Of a stretch of 64,000 bases of DNA, positions 42,773-53,614 are shown in pieces (positions within the stretch are counted from its first letter, which is position 1; each line of letters opens with the position of its first letter). Below the pieces are notes generated by a model. It did not search any database. It saw nothing but the letters and a program-made list of their open reading frames with translations, and was not told the origin of the DNA. The DNA is from Arenibacter nanhaiticus (GTDB taxonomy: Bacteria; Bacteroidota; Bacteroidia; Flavobacteriales; Flavobacteriaceae): assembly GCF_900141935.1 (NCBI RefSeq), contig NZ_FQYX01000017.1:23382-87381 (forward strand), read 5' to 3'. Both the position numbers and the translations under genes were made by a program.

Positions 42773-44722
42773 TTAAAAGGACTTTAAGGTACTATTTATT
42801 TCTTTAGTGACCAATTCTGAAAAGGCTTTTACCGTTAAAGCTCCTAAATCTTCGCCTCCGTGCCTTCTTATAGAAATGGTTCCTTCGTTCTCTTCATTCT
42901 CTCCTACAATAAGCATAAATGGAATCTTGTTCATTTCTGCTTCTCGGATTTTCTTGCCTACCGTTTCGTTTCTCTTATCAACTTGGGCGCGAAGGTCGTT
43001 ATTTTCCAAGGAAATTAAAACTTTTTCGGCATATTTTTCATGCTTTTCGCTCACTGGCAGTATAATAGCTTGTTCTGGCACTAGCCACAGTGGGAAATTT
43101 CCTCCTGTGTGTTCTAGGAGTAAGGCAATAAAACGTTCCATGCTTCCAAAAGGAGCCCTATGGATCATTACTGGGCGGTGCAACTCGTTGTCGCTTCCCT
43201 TATAAGTAAGGTCAAAACGTTCCGGTAAATTGTAATCTACCTGAATGGTTCCTAACTGCCAGTTTCTTCCCAAGGCGTCCTTGACCATAAAGTCTAATTT
43301 TGGACCGTAAAAAGCAGCTTCCCCACTCTCGATCACAAAATTCAATCCCTTTTCTTTAGCCGCATTGATAATGGCGCTTTCTGCTTTTTCCCAATTCTCT
43401 ACAGAACCGATATATTTTTCTGGTTTTTCTAAATCCCTTACCGAAACTTGTGCCGTAAAGTTCTCAAAACCTAATGATCCCAATACGTATAAGGTAAGGT
43501 CAATAACATTCTTGAACTCATCGGCCAATTGGTCGGGAGTACAGAAAATATGGGCGTCATCCTGAGTAAACCCTCGTACCCTGGTAAGACCGTGTAATTC
43601 ACCACTTTGTTCATAACGATATACCGTTCCAAACTCTGCATATCGCTTAGGAAGTTCCCTATAGCTAAAGGGTTTTGTGTTATAAATTTCACAGTGGTGT
43701 GGGCAGTTCATTGGTTTTAATAAAAACTCCTCGTCTTCTTTCGGGGTTTTTATAGGTTGAAAACTGTCTTCTCCATATTTGGCATAATGGCCCGAAGTAA
43801 CATAAAGTTCCTTTTGACCGATATGTGGGGTGACGACCATTTCGTATCCGGCCTTTTTCTGTGCCTTTTTTAAAAAATTCTCTAACCTTTCCCTTAAGGC
43901 AGCTCCTTTAGGAAGCCACAAGGGAAGACCTTGTCCTACCTTTTGTGAAAAGGTAAACAACTCTAGTTCCTTGCCAAGTTTTCTATGGTCTCTTTTTTTA
44001 GCTTCTTCCAATAACGCCAAGTACTCGGTAAGCTCTTTCTGTTTTGGGAAAGAAATTCCATAAACCCTGGTCAATTGGTTGTTCTTTTCGTCACCTCTCC
44101 AATAGGCACCGGCAACACTTAATACCTTAATAGCTTTGATGATTCCGGTATTGGGAATATGCCCACCTCTACATAAATCGGTAAATGTATCGTGGTCGCA
44201 AAAGGTAATGGTACCGTCCTCTAAGTTTTCTATCAGCTCTACCTTATATTGGTTGTCCTGGGATTTGTAAAATTCTAAGGCTTCTGCTTTGGTGGAAGAA
44301 CGCATTTTAAAGTCGTGCTTGCCTCTGGCAATTTCCAAAGCCTTCTTTTCTATCTGTTGAAAATCTTTTTCAGAAATACTTCCTTCAGGTAAATCTACAT
44401 CATAGTAAAAGCCATTTTCGATGGCAGGTCCAATGGTCAGTTTTATGCCGGGATACAATTCTTCCAAAGCCTGAGCGATGACGTGCGAAGTAGAGTGCCA
44501 AAATGCGGTTTTACCCTCTTTGTCGTTCCAGCTAAAAAGCACAAGAGCCCCGTCCTCATTTAAAGGGGTAACCGTTTCAACGGTGGTGCCATTAAATTTT
44601 GCAGAAATAATATTTCTTGCCAAGCCTTCGCTTATGCTTTTGGCTACCTCTAAAGGTGTTGTTCCTTTAGCAAACTCCTTAACAGTTCCGTCGGGTAAAG
44701 TAATTTTAATCATAGGATTCAT
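42773..44722 (-). CDS. thrS: Threonyl-tRNA synthetase
   Basis: A 649-residue class II aminoacyl-tRNA synthetase charging tRNA-Thr. It has the N-terminal TGS domain ([23 protein letters not shown]), the editing domain with [16 protein letters not shown] and [19 protein letters not shown], motif 2 [30 protein letters not shown], the zinc ligand MNCPHHC, and the C-terminal anticodon-binding domain. The length is standard. It is the first gene of the operon, with a TATCTTTG promoter box upstream. Confidence 0.97.
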   Translation of the reverse strand: MNPMIKITLPDGTVKEFAKGTTPLEVAKSISEGLARNIISAKFNGTTVETVTPLNEDGALVLFSWNDKEGKTAFWHSTSHVIAQALEELYPGIKLTIGPAIENGFYYDVDLPEGSISEKDFQQIEKKALEIARGKHDFKMRSSTKAEALEFYKSQDNQYKVELIENLEDGTITFCDHDTFTDLCRGGHIPNTGIIKAIKVLSVAGAYWRGDEKNNQLTRVYGISFPKQKELTEYLALLEEAKKRDHRKLGKELELFTFSQKVGQGLPLWLPKGAALRERLENFLKKAQKKAGYEMVVTPHIGQKELYVTSGHYAKYGEDSFQPIKTPKEDEEFLLKPMNCPHHCEIYNTKPFSYRELPKRYAEFGTVYRYEQSGELHGLTRVRGFTQDDAHIFCTPDQLADEFKNVIDLTLYVLGSLGFENFTAQVSVRDLEKPEKYIGSVENWEKAESAIINAAKEKGLNFVIESGEAAFYGPKLDFMVKDALGRNWQLGTIQVDYNLPERFDLTYKGSDNELHRPVMIHRAPFGSMERFIALLLEHTGGNFPLWLVPEQAIILPVSEKHEKYAEKVLISLENNDLRAQVDKRNETVGKKIREAEMNKIPFMLIVGENEENEGTISIRRHGGEDLGALTVKAFSELVTKEINSTLKSF

Positions 44723-44733
44723 TTTAACAAGAG

Positions 44734-44765
44734 CAAAGATATTGTAAAGTGATTAGTTGAACAAC
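44734..44765 (-). promoter_or_regulatory. Promoter of the thrS operon
   Basis: On the minus strand GTTG (44762-44765), 20 bp, TATCTTTG (44734-44741), 12 bp before the ATG. The short leader leaves no room for a T-box or attenuator. Confidence 0.55.
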
Positions 44766-45060
44766 GTTGTGAGGGATTGAATTTTAGTTTTAAGTCTATT
44801 TTTTTTGAGACCTTTTAACGTAAAATTAATAGGTTGTTAATTTTAAGGTAATAAAGAGGTATCCCCTCGAAAGCCCCGTATTTACTTAAAAAATTAACAG
44901 ATTAGAAGAAATGACCCCCTAAAGTGGCAATAATTTCCACTATTGGTGACCTAGTTTTTAGAGAATTTTAACGAAAGTTAAAAATGTGGTTTCTGTTGTG
45001 GCGATAGGAACACATTCAACCAACTAAAATTTAACTTAAAATAATCTAAAACTTATTTAC
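44766..45060 (+). promoter_or_regulatory. Upstream region of the susC operon
   Basis: An AT-rich stretch of about 300 bp between the divergent thrS and susC genes. It has no reading frame. It should contain the regulated promoter of susC, but no TTTG/TAnnTTTG pair stands out, which fits control by a dedicated regulator or ECF sigma factor rather than the housekeeping sigma. Confidence 0.4.
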
Positions 45061-48000
45061 ATGATGCAAAAAACAATTCTGTATGAAAGCGGACATGAAG
45101 GTGTCCGTTCAAAAAGGAAATTACGGTTAGGGCATGCGCTCTTTACCGCCTTGTTTTTCTTGTCCATTCAAATTTCCTCGGCCTATGATACGGTATCGCC
45201 TGTAGAGGGTAGGAGTGAAAGTGTTACACAGACAAGAGTAATCAAAGGAACTATTAAAGATGAAAAGGGAGAAGTGCTTCCCTTTGTAAATGTGGTGGTA
45301 TTAGGATCTACAAGAGGTGTGCAGTCCAACTTTGATGGGGAGTACCAAATCAAGGCCAATGAAGGCGATATTCTAGAGTTTTCCTATATAGGGATGAAGT
45401 CTAAAAGGGTTACGGTAGCCAGTAGTGACGTTATTGATGTGGTTATGGCCGAAGATGCTGAAGCGCTAGATGAAGTTGTTCTGGTAAGCTTTGGAAAACA
45501 GAAAAAAACTAGTGTTGTTGCTTCTATCGCCACTGTGAAGCCAGCAGAATTGAAAATTCCTTCCAGTAACCTAACCACTGCCTTGGCAGGAAAGGTGTCT
45601 GGTATGATTGCATACCAAAGAACTGGAGAGCCAGGACAGGATAATGCCCAGTTCTTTATTAGAGGGGTTACTTCCTTTGGGTATGGAAACAGCCCACTGA
45701 TCTTGATCGATGGGGTAGAACTGACGACCAATGACTTGGCAAGGTTGCAACCCGATGATATTGAATCTTTTTCTATTATGAAAGATGCAACAGCTACCTC
45801 TCTTTATGGGGCTAGAGGGGCAAACGGGGTGATCTATGTAACTACAAAAGAAGGAACAGAAGGACCACCTAGCATTAGTGCTAGATTTGAACTTTCTTCC
45901 TCCGGAGCTACAAAGGATGTAGATTTTGCCGATCCTATTACATACATGAAACTTCATAACGAAGCAGTAAGAACAAGGGATCCTTTAGGGATTTTGCCGT
46001 ATTCATTGGAAAAAATTGACCAAACTATTGCTGGAAATAATCCGCTGTTATATCCTACGACCGATTGGCAAAAAGAGTTGTTTAAGGAAAGTACCTTAAA
46101 CAAGCGCTTCAATTTTAGTATTAATGGTGGAGGTAAAGTGGCAAGGTACTATGTGTCCGTAGCCGCCTCTAAAGATAATGGAGTACTTAATGTACCTTCT
46201 ATAAGCAATTTTAGTAATAACATAGATTACAAGAAATTTCAGTTGCGTTCTAATACCAATATTAATTTGACCGAAACAACGACCTTGAAATTGAATTTTA
46301 TCGGGAATTATGATGATTATTCCGGTCCTATCGATTCTGGTCAAGAACTGTACCGTAAGGTGATGAGGAGTAACCCAGTGTATTTTAGACCTTATTATGA
46401 AAAGGACGAAACAAACTCTTATATCAACCATGTTCTTTTTGGTAATTATGGCGATGGTAACTATATCAACCCTTATGCCGATATGGTAAAAGGGTATAGA
46501 GAAAGTGGATCGTCTAAAATTATTTCGCAAATTGAATTAGAGCAAGATTTCTCTTTTGTCACCGAAGGCTTGGTGGGTAAAGTTGTAGTGAACGCCAATA
46601 GAGAGTCTGGAAATGCAATCAATAGATCTTACAGACCTTACTACTATCAGCCAGTATTGAATAGAGAAACCAATGTTGTAAGCCTAAAGCCTTTGAACGA
46701 GGAAAGTGGGACCGAATATTTGGATTATAATGAGGCAGGAAAGTTTGTTACCTCTTCTACCTATTTAGAAGCTTCTTTACGATATAACAAAGAATTAGGC
46801 GAAGATTTTGACCTGTCCGGAATGATGGTGTATACCATGAACAATAGAACGGTTTCCAATGCTGGAAATTTACAGGCATCGTTACCATACAGAAACATGG
46901 GGCTTGCTGGTCGTTACACCTTGGGGTATGGCGATAAATACTTCGGAGAGTTTAACTTTGGTTACAATGGCTCTGAGCGTTTTGCCAAGAACGAGCGTTG
47001 GGGATTTTTCCCTTCTGCAGGATTGGGCTGGGTTATATCTAACGAAGATTTCTTTGAAAACATAAAACCGGTAGTGAGCAATTTGAAGCTTAAAGGAACC
47101 TACGGGCTAGTGGGTAATGATAATATTGGTGGTTCTGGCGACCGTTTCTTTTACCTGTCGCAAGTAAATTTGACTAGCGGTAGAGGGTATGTAACCGGTA
47201 CTGATTTTGATTATGGCAAATCTGGGGTTTCTATTCAACGATATGCCAATGAGAATATCACTTGGGAGCTTGCTAAGAAACTGAATATCGGTGTGGAACT
47301 TGGCTTATTTGAAAAATGGAGCTTGGAGGCCGATTACTTTACGGAAAAAAGAAGCAATATTTTGGCTAATAGGATCATCTTGGCCCATATGGGCTTGGAG
47401 TCTGGCGTAAGAGCTAATATTGGAGAAGCCAAAAGTAAAGGTATAGATGGTACGCTGACGTATTCTACAGATTTAGGAAATGGGGCTTGGTTGCAAGCAA
47501 GGGGTAATTTTACTTATGCTACCAATGAGATCACCAAAATGGAGGAGCCAGATTACTCTGCTACACCATGGAAGTCATGGGTAGGCCTGCCTATAGGCCA
47601 GGTAAGAGGATATATTGCCGAACGCCTATTTGTAGACCAAGCGGAAGTGAACAATTCACCAGTACAAACTTTTGGAGAGTACGGGGGCGGAGATATTAAA
47701 TATAAAGATGTGAACGGAGATGGTAGAATTTCACAATTAGACCAAGTGCCTATCGGGAACCCTACTACGCCAGAGATCGTTTATGGATTTGGTGTATCAG
47801 GAGGGGTTAAGGATTTTGATTTGTCTTTCTTTTTCCAAGGACTTGCCAATGAATCTTTTTGGATAAATCCTTATGACACCGCACCTTTTATAGATACTCA
47901 ATTTGGGGCAGAAGGTAACAACCAATTATTGCAGGTTTGGGCAGATAGCCACTGGTCCGAGACCAATAGGGACATCTATGCCAAATGGCCACGTTTATCG

Positions 48001-48267
48001 GCTACTCCCAACAATAACAACAACCAGACGAGTACCTACTTTATGCAAGACGGATCTTTTTTAAGATTAAAGTCTGTTGAATTGGGATATAACTTGCCTC
48101 AAAAACTAATGAACAAGTTTAGAATGGAAAAAGTACGGATATATGTGACCGGAAATAACCTGTTTAGCATTAGTCAGTTTAAGTTGTGGGATCCGGAAAT
48201 GGCAGGTAACGGTTTGGGGTATCCTACCCAAAGAGTATTTAACGCCGGTATTCAAATATCACTTTAA
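45061..48267 (+). CDS. SusC-like TonB-dependent outer-membrane transporter
   Basis: A 1068-residue SusC/RagA-type receptor that imports oligosaccharides or peptides captured by SusD. After an N-terminal signal region (hydrophobic segment about 26-42), a carboxypeptidase-regulatory-like domain (about 58-130, VIKGTIKDEKGEVLPFVNV) leads to the plug (LDEVVLVSFGKQKKTSVVASIA, then FIRGVTSFGYGNSPLILIDGVEL and SFSIMKDATATSLYGARGANGVI). A long 22-stranded barrel ends in FNAGIQISL. It lies 10 bp before susD and is the first gene of the PUL-like operon. Confidence 0.95.
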   Translation: MMQKTILYESGHEGVRSKRKLRLGHALFTALFFLSIQISSAYDTVSPVEGRSESVTQTRVIKGTIKDEKGEVLPFVNVVVLGSTRGVQSNFDGEYQIKANEGDILEFSYIGMKSKRVTVASSDVIDVVMAEDAEALDEVVLVSFGKQKKTSVVASIATVKPAELKIPSSNLTTALAGKVSGMIAYQRTGEPGQDNAQFFIRGVTSFGYGNSPLILIDGVELTTNDLARLQPDDIESFSIMKDATATSLYGARGANGVIYVTTKEGTEGPPSISARFELSSSGATKDVDFADPITYMKLHNEAVRTRDPLGILPYSLEKIDQTIAGNNPLLYPTTDWQKELFKESTLNKRFNFSINGGGKVARYYVSVAASKDNGVLNVPSISNFSNNIDYKKFQLRSNTNINLTETTTLKLNFIGNYDDYSGPIDSGQELYRKVMRSNPVYFRPYYEKDETNSYINHVLFGNYGDGNYINPYADMVKGYRESGSSKIISQIELEQDFSFVTEGLVGKVVVNANRESGNAINRSYRPYYYQPVLNRETNVVSLKPLNEESGTEYLDYNEAGKFVTSSTYLEASLRYNKELGEDFDLSGMMVYTMNNRTVSNAGNLQASLPYRNMGLAGRYTLGYGDKYFGEFNFGYNGSERFAKNERWGFFPSAGLGWVISNEDFFENIKPVVSNLKLKGTYGLVGNDNIGGSGDRFFYLSQVNLTSGRGYVTGTDFDYGKSGVSIQRYANENITWELAKKLNIGVELGLFEKWSLEADYFTEKRSNILANRIILAHMGLESGVRANIGEAKSKGIDGTLTYSTDLGNGAWLQARGNFTYATNEITKMEEPDYSATPWKSWVGLPIGQVRGYIAERLFVDQAEVNNSPVQTFGEYGGGDIKYKDVNGDGRISQLDQVPIGNPTTPEIVYGFGVSGGVKDFDLSFFFQGLANESFWINPYDTAPFIDTQFGAEGNNQLLQVWADSHWSETNRDIYAKWPRLSATPNNNNNQTSTYFMQDGSFLRLKSVELGYNLPQKLMNKFRMEKVRIYVTGNNLFSISQFKLWDPEMAGNGLGYPTQRVFNAGIQISL

Positions 48268-48277
48268 AAAAAAGAAT

Positions 48278-50155
48278 ATGAGAAATTATAAATACGTATT
48301 TGTTTTTCTTTTGGCATGGATGGTATCATCTTGCGAGGAAGATTATTTAGACATTGTTCCAGATAACCTGGCAACAATAGAATTAGCATTCGCCAACCGA
48401 TATAATACAGAGAATTTTCTGTATAACTGCTATGGTTATTTGCCTAGTCCTGGGGATGTAAACGATAACCCGGCCCTTAAGGGAGGCGATGAAACTTGGT
48501 TTCCTGAAGCTATTAAAGGTTATAATGGCCCTACGATGGCCCAAGGTTTCCAGAATATAAACAATCCTAGATTTGATAAGTGGAACGGTGGTTTATACGA
48601 AGGGATAAGAAAGTGTAATATTTTTCTTGATAACGTAGATGAGGTGCCAGGTTTGGATCAATACTTAAAAGATAAATGGAAGGCAGAGGTTAAGTTTCTG
48701 AAAGCTTACTATCACTTTTATTTAGTAAAGATGTATGGGCCAATCATTATTGTGGACGATGCAGTAGAGGTATCGGCCTCTACGGAAGCAGTTCGTTCGG
48801 AAAGGAACACTCTGGAAGAATCTTTTGAATATATCGTAGGACTAATGGACGAGGCTATTGAGTTTTTGCCAGAGACCTTACAATACGAGGACGAAGAATT
48901 AGGAAGAATCACCAAACCTGCGGCTGCAGCTATAAAGGCAAGGGTGCTGATGACCTATGCAAGTCCTTTATTTAATGGGAATACTGTATATAGCGGTTTG
49001 ACCAATTCTGAAGGCGCAGCTTTGTTTCCTTTGGAATATGATGCTTCTAAATGGGAAAGAGCGGCCTTGGCAGCTAAAGAAGCAATAGAGATCTCCGAGG
49101 CTGCAGGGGTTGCATTGTACACAAAGGATGATTATCAGGATCCTTTTGATCAAAATGATACTACCATCTTAAAGGCAGCCTTAAGAGGAAGGGTGACCGA
49201 GAGATGGAACAAGGAAATCATTTGGGGGCATACGGGTAATGTTAATGGACTTCAGTCAGAAGCTATGCCAAGACTGTACGGATATACCACCAATCCGGTA
49301 GCTTCAAGGCATGCGCCTACGCTTAGAGTGGCCGAAATGTATTATTCAGAAAATGGGGTGCCTATTGACGAAGACGTAACCTACAACTATGCCAACAGAT
49401 ATAAAACAAAATCGGCAACCAGTAAGGATCGTTTTCATGTCGAGCCAGGACAAAAAACGGCTATCCTAAACTTTAACAGAGAAACCAGGTTCTATGCCGA
49501 CCTTTCTTTTGATAGAGGCACTTGGTTTGGAAACGGAAGAGAATTAGATACCGATCCTTGGTACGTACATGGTAGGAAAGGAGAATTTGCCTCTGTGTTT
49601 GAAATTTCTCAGTATTCCGTAACAGGCTACTGGCCTAAAAAGTTGGTCAACCTAAAAACAACGGTCAAAAACGGAACTAGTTTTAGTCCTAACAGGTATG
49701 CCTTCCCAATTATCAGATTGGCAGACCTGTATTTGTACTATGCCGAAGCATTGAATGAAGTGAAGGCTGCCCCTGATGCAGAAGTATATCAGTATATAGA
49801 TGCCATTAGAGAAAGAGCCGGATTAAATGGAGTGGTAGAAAGCTGGAGAGATTTCTCTTTAGAACCAAACAAACCCACCACCAAAGAAGGGATGCGCGAG
49901 ATTATTCAAAGAGAGCGTATGATAGAGCTTGCTTTTGAAGGTCCTAGGTTCTGGGATTTGAGAAGATGGAAATTGGCCGAAGTATATATGAACAAGCCAA
50001 TAAAGGGGTGGAGTGTCTTAGGACAATCTGTGGAAGATTATTACAATGTAAGAATATTGTATACGCCTTCTTTTACCACTAAAGATTATTTGTGGCCTAT
50101 TAGAGAGTCCGAACTTATTAACAACCCAAGCCTAGAGCAAAATATAGGATGGTAA
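48278..50155 (+). CDS. SusD-like surface nutrient-binding lipoprotein
   Basis: A 625-residue SusD/RagB-family lipoprotein with lipid cysteine C19 (VSSCEEDYLD); the acidic residues after the cysteine fit export to the cell surface. The tetratricopeptide-like helical core includes WKAEVKFLKAYYHFYLVKMYGPI, and the C-terminal IRERAGLNG...REIIQRERMIELAFEGPRFWDLRRWK is the SusD signature. It caps the SusC barrel and binds the substrate. It ends 29 bp before the next lipoprotein gene. Confidence 0.95.
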   Translation: MRNYKYVFVFLLAWMVSSCEEDYLDIVPDNLATIELAFANRYNTENFLYNCYGYLPSPGDVNDNPALKGGDETWFPEAIKGYNGPTMAQGFQNINNPRFDKWNGGLYEGIRKCNIFLDNVDEVPGLDQYLKDKWKAEVKFLKAYYHFYLVKMYGPIIIVDDAVEVSASTEAVRSERNTLEESFEYIVGLMDEAIEFLPETLQYEDEELGRITKPAAAAIKARVLMTYASPLFNGNTVYSGLTNSEGAALFPLEYDASKWERAALAAKEAIEISEAAGVALYTKDDYQDPFDQNDTTILKAALRGRVTERWNKEIIWGHTGNVNGLQSEAMPRLYGYTTNPVASRHAPTLRVAEMYYSENGVPIDEDVTYNYANRYKTKSATSKDRFHVEPGQKTAILNFNRETRFYADLSFDRGTWFGNGRELDTDPWYVHGRKGEFASVFEISQYSVTGYWPKKLVNLKTTVKNGTSFSPNRYAFPIIRLADLYLYYAEALNEVKAAPDAEVYQYIDAIRERAGLNGVVESWRDFSLEPNKPTTKEGMREIIQRERMIELAFEGPRFWDLRRWKLAEVYMNKPIKGWSVLGQSVEDYYNVRILYTPSFTTKDYLWPIRESELINNPSLEQNIGW

Positions 50156-50184
50156 GTTTAAACAAATACTAAAAATATAAAGAG

Positions 50185-51378
50185 ATGAAAAAAATATTTA
50201 GTCTATTATTCGTATGCCTGCTCTTGGTAGTAGCCTGTGAAGAAGATTATGAGCATACACCCATCACCATTGATGGGGAAGCTCCCGCGGGGGTCGAAAA
50301 TGTGCAATTTACCCCTGTATATGGAGGGTTTCGTATTACCTACGACCTGCCTAAAGACAGTGACCTGTTATATGTGAAAGCAGTATATAACAATAGTAAA
50401 GGAGAACAGGTAGAAACTAGGTCTTCTGGATATACCAATAAAATAGAAATCCTAGGGTTTGGAGATACCGAAGAGAAAACCATTACTCTCATTGCGGTAG
50501 ACCGTTCGGAAAATGCTTCGAAACCTGTTTCTTTTACGGGAAATCCGCTGACACCTCCAGTTAAAATTATTGAACAAAATCTAGCGATTACCCAAGATTT
50601 TGGTGGGGCCAAGTTTCATTGGGTCAATGAAGAAAAGACGCCTATTTCTATTTCGTTGTTTGCCGAAAACGATAAAAAGGAACTAGAAGAGGTGAGGACT
50701 ATTTATACCTCCCAGTCCGAAACTAGTTTTTCATTAAGGGGATATGAGTCCGTAGAACAAAAGTTTGCGGCAGTAATCAGAGATCGGTACGATAATTTTT
50801 CGGATACTATTTATCCTGCTACGCCTAATAAAATGATCATTCCATTATTTGAAGAGCGTTTGGATAAGAAACAGTTCAAAAAATTAATCTTGGCCAATGA
50901 TACCAATTGGGATGCCTGGGAAGGAGATTATACTAATTTCTATGATGACGATATGAAATCAATCGTTCATACTCAGGGAGATCGTCCTAATCCACAGATC
51001 TTTTCTATCGATCTTGGGGTGGTGGTTAAATTGAGTAGGTTTACACTTTATCAAAGATTGTCTCACGGGTCCTTGCATGCTTATACTCATGGAAATCCCA
51101 AAAAGTATACCGTTTACGGAGCCAAAGAATTGCCTGCAGATCCTGAAAATCTGGAGAACTGGATTCTTTTAAGAGAGTGTGAGTCTATTAAGCCATCGGG
51201 ATTGCCAATAGGTCAAAATACCGATGAGGATATAGATCACCTAAACGCAGGGGACGAATATACCTTTGATGAAGCACCAGAAATTAGGTATTTCAGACTT
51301 GCAGTGCACGAAACCTGGGACGGTGCCGGTTATATCAATGCATCGGAAATAACATTTTGGGGAAATATTATAAACTAA
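50185..51378 (+). CDS. Surface lipoprotein with DUF4959-like and C-terminal discoidin-like (DUF5000) domains
   Basis: A 397-residue lipoprotein (C18, VVACEEDYEH, acidic after the cysteine). The N-terminal two-thirds are immunoglobulin/fibronectin-like strands (APAGVENVQFTPVYGGFRITYDLP, typical of DUF4959, then a second similar unit). The C-terminal 150 residues (FYDDDMKSIVHTQGDRPNPQIFSIDLG to YINASEITFWGNI) look like a galactose-binding/discoidin-like fold as in DUF5000. Such proteins are the SusE/F-position glycan binders of PULs. The exact domain numbers are from memory. Confidence 0.8.
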   Translation: MKKIFSLLFVCLLLVVACEEDYEHTPITIDGEAPAGVENVQFTPVYGGFRITYDLPKDSDLLYVKAVYNNSKGEQVETRSSGYTNKIEILGFGDTEEKTITLIAVDRSENASKPVSFTGNPLTPPVKIIEQNLAITQDFGGAKFHWVNEEKTPISISLFAENDKKELEEVRTIYTSQSETSFSLRGYESVEQKFAAVIRDRYDNFSDTIYPATPNKMIIPLFEERLDKKQFKKLILANDTNWDAWEGDYTNFYDDDMKSIVHTQGDRPNPQIFSIDLGVVVKLSRFTLYQRLSHGSLHAYTHGNPKKYTVYGAKELPADPENLENWILLRECESIKPSGLPIGQNTDEDIDHLNAGDEYTFDEAPEIRYFRLAVHETWDGAGYINASEITFWGNIIN

Positions 51379-51390
51379 AACCAACGAAAA

Positions 51391-52800
51391 ATGAAAACAA
51401 TATATAATAAAAGTAAATCGTTTTTCCTAGGGGTACTTGGGGTGGCCATGTTCGTGTCTTGTGCAGACCAGAACGATGTTCACCAAGAGTACATTAAAGA
51501 TGGAGAAACATTTTATACCAATAAAGTAGATTCAGTTACGGCCATGGCGGGTAAAAATAGAGTGCAGATCAGTGGGTATATCACCTCTGCCTTTAGCGTA
51601 TCCGAAATTGTAGTTTCTTATGATCAAGGAAACTCCGAACAGGTGTTTACTTATGAAAAATCTGAAGCTGAAACGGATCAGTTAAATTTGATGGTGACCG
51701 ACTTAGAGGAGAAGAACTATGAGTTTGAGGTGTTTAGTAGAGATGCACACGGGAATATTTCGGTTCCTGTATCGGTTTTTGCCTCTTCCTATGGCGAAAA
51801 ATATAGGTCCCTGCTAGAGAGTAGACCGGTCAATAGCTTTTCTTATTCAGAAGGGGATGCGACCGTTACCTTTGGATTAAGTAACGAATACCAAAGGAAA
51901 TCTGAGGTATTCTATACCAATAACAGTGGGGAGGAAACTATTGTTGAGGTTGTCAAGGACGAAAGTGAGACCGTATTGACCGACGTATCCCTGGATGCTG
52001 CTATTATGGTGCGTACCTATTACGTGCCAACCCAGGCCATAGAAGATGAAGAAACCTCTATTGATCAATTTGAATCCGATTGGAAAAACATTGATTTGCC
52101 AGCAATACCAAGCATTTTGGAAACAATCTCTTTTGCGAGTGTACTAGGTGGAGTAGAGGCTTCTTGGTCTAATCCGGATGGCTTGAATTTACAATTGACC
52201 TTCAGTTTTACCGCTGGCGGAGCCGTAAAAACACAAACGGTTACATCTTCCGATATCAATGGTGAAGCTGTTATTTCGGGAATGGAAGAAGGAGAACAAA
52301 TCATAGAAGTGACTATTGCAGATTTATATGGTAACTCTTTTGGACCAAAGGAGTTTACGGTAACGCCAGAAGCAGCAGTATTGCTAGACAAATCAGCTTG
52401 GACAGTAGTAGAGTATTCTTCTGATGAGCCAACGCGCAAAGCCTTACATACTATAGATGGGGATTTGTCTACGTTTTGGCATACAGATTGGTCAAACCAA
52501 GCACCTCCTTATCCACATCATTTTGTAATCGATATGGGCGCAGAGAAAACCATCACAAGTTTTGAGGTGTTTAGACGACAAGGAGATTCACGAGGACAGA
52601 CCAAACATCAGTTCTTAGTTAGTTTAGATGGCGAAATTTGGACAGACCTTGGGTCGTACAATATGAATCCGCAAACTAATGATGGGCAGGTATATGCAAT
52701 GCCCCAAAACCCAAAAGCTAGGTATTTTAAATATGTGGCCTTGGAAGGACCTAACTTTTATGCCTTCTTGGCAGAGATCAATGTCTACGGACTTGAGTAA
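51391..52800 (+). CDS. Surface lipoprotein with DUF4998-like region and F5/8-type C (discoidin) domain
   Basis: A 469-residue lipoprotein (lipid cysteine C24, FVSCADQND). The first two-thirds contain repeated immunoglobulin-like units (DSVTAMAGKNRVQISGYI; SILETISFASVLGGVEASW), in line with DUF4998. The last 145 residues are a clear F5/8 type C domain: ALHTIDGDLSTFWHTDWS, PYPHHFVIDMGAEKTITSFEVFRRQ, YFKYVALEGPNFYAFLAEINVYG. This binds carbohydrate in many families. The same domain style occurs in the T9SS protein at 53615-57640. It is the fourth gene of the SusCD operon. Confidence 0.88.
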   Translation: MKTIYNKSKSFFLGVLGVAMFVSCADQNDVHQEYIKDGETFYTNKVDSVTAMAGKNRVQISGYITSAFSVSEIVVSYDQGNSEQVFTYEKSEAETDQLNLMVTDLEEKNYEFEVFSRDAHGNISVPVSVFASSYGEKYRSLLESRPVNSFSYSEGDATVTFGLSNEYQRKSEVFYTNNSGEETIVEVVKDESETVLTDVSLDAAIMVRTYYVPTQAIEDEETSIDQFESDWKNIDLPAIPSILETISFASVLGGVEASWSNPDGLNLQLTFSFTAGGAVKTQTVTSSDINGEAVISGMEEGEQIIEVTIADLYGNSFGPKEFTVTPEAAVLLDKSAWTVVEYSSDEPTRKALHTIDGDLSTFWHTDWSNQAPPYPHHFVIDMGAEKTITSFEVFRRQGDSRGQTKHQFLVSLDGEIWTDLGSYNMNPQTNDGQVYAMPQNPKARYFKYVALEGPNFYAFLAEINVYGLE

Positions 52801-52819
52801 ATAGTTATTAATAAATATA

Positions 52820-52850
52820 GGGGGAGGGCATAGTTCCTCCTCCTTTTTTT
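52820..52850 (+). terminator. Terminator after the SusCD lipoprotein operon
   Basis: GGGGGAGG pairs with CCTCCTCC (one mismatch) around GCATAGTT and is followed by seven Ts, 20 bp after the stop codon. Confidence 0.75.
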
Positions 52851-53020
52851 ATTAAAACTAACCATACTTCCTATTCAATTAAGAGGATAAGAAACATTTT
52901 AAAGTTTCGAATAGGGTTTTAGGTGTTCTTATTATAGTAGTAAGAATATAAATTGGAAGGTTATTCAAAATTTTGCTTTTTCAACAAACGATTAATTACA
53001 TACAATAATCATATCATCCT

Positions 53021-53473
53021 ATGAGAAACATCTATATTTTATTTCTATTAACCTTTTTATCCGTGCCTTTATCGGCTCAAAACTCCCTAGTGCATATACC
53101 TGCTTCCAAAACCCTTGTGGGCATCTGGAAACAGACAGGGGTAACCAATCCTAGAACAGGGGAGATTATGGATGTAAAAAGTGGAAATTATAAGGTAATC
53201 AATGCAGATGGTACCTATTATACTTTTATAACATGGGGAATAGAAAATCCATCAAAAGACACCGGAATTGGACAATATGGAACCTATAAGGTGACATCAG
53301 AGAATACCTTGGTAGAAAACATCGTTCAACATACCGTAAATCCTATGCTAAATGGAAAAAATAGCATCCTTAAATTTGAATTGATTGACGACAATACATT
53401 GATGATGGCCTGGAGCCCGAATACAATAAATTGGGTAAAAGAAAGATGGACACGATTGCCATTATCTATGTAA
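53021..53473 (+). CDS. Small secreted DUF4488-like protein
   Basis: A 150-residue protein with signal peptide (cleavage after PLSAQ). The repeated pattern LVGIWKQTGV...GNYKVINADGTYYTFITWG...YGTYKVTSENTLVENI resembles the lipocalin-like DUF4488 domain family of Bacteroidetes, a beta-barrel without known ligand. It stands alone between the SusCD operon terminator and the large T9SS gene, so it is likely part of the same locus but separately transcribed. Confidence 0.75.
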   Translation: MRNIYILFLLTFLSVPLSAQNSLVHIPASKTLVGIWKQTGVTNPRTGEIMDVKSGNYKVINADGTYYTFITWGIENPSKDTGIGQYGTYKVTSENTLVENIVQHTVNPMLNGKNSILKFELIDDNTLMMAWSPNTINWVKERWTRLPLSM

Positions 53474-53614
53474 ATACCTGTTTATTAGCAGGAAGCCGTA
53501 AGGGGATATTCCTAAGGGTAGCATTTAAAACATTAGGGTAGTGCTACTGTGCAAGGGATACATTCCTTTTTTTTCTCTATTAAATAAGCCTAACCAACCT
53601 TAAAAAATAAAATC

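Noticed and set aside
42807..43205. 132-residue plus-strand frame opposite thrS
   Set aside because: It is the antisense shadow of a highly conserved synthetase gene and has no independent support.
44723..44765. T-box or attenuator in front of thrS
   Set aside because: The predicted leader is too short, no structured T-box elements are visible, and Bacteroidetes are not known for T-boxes.
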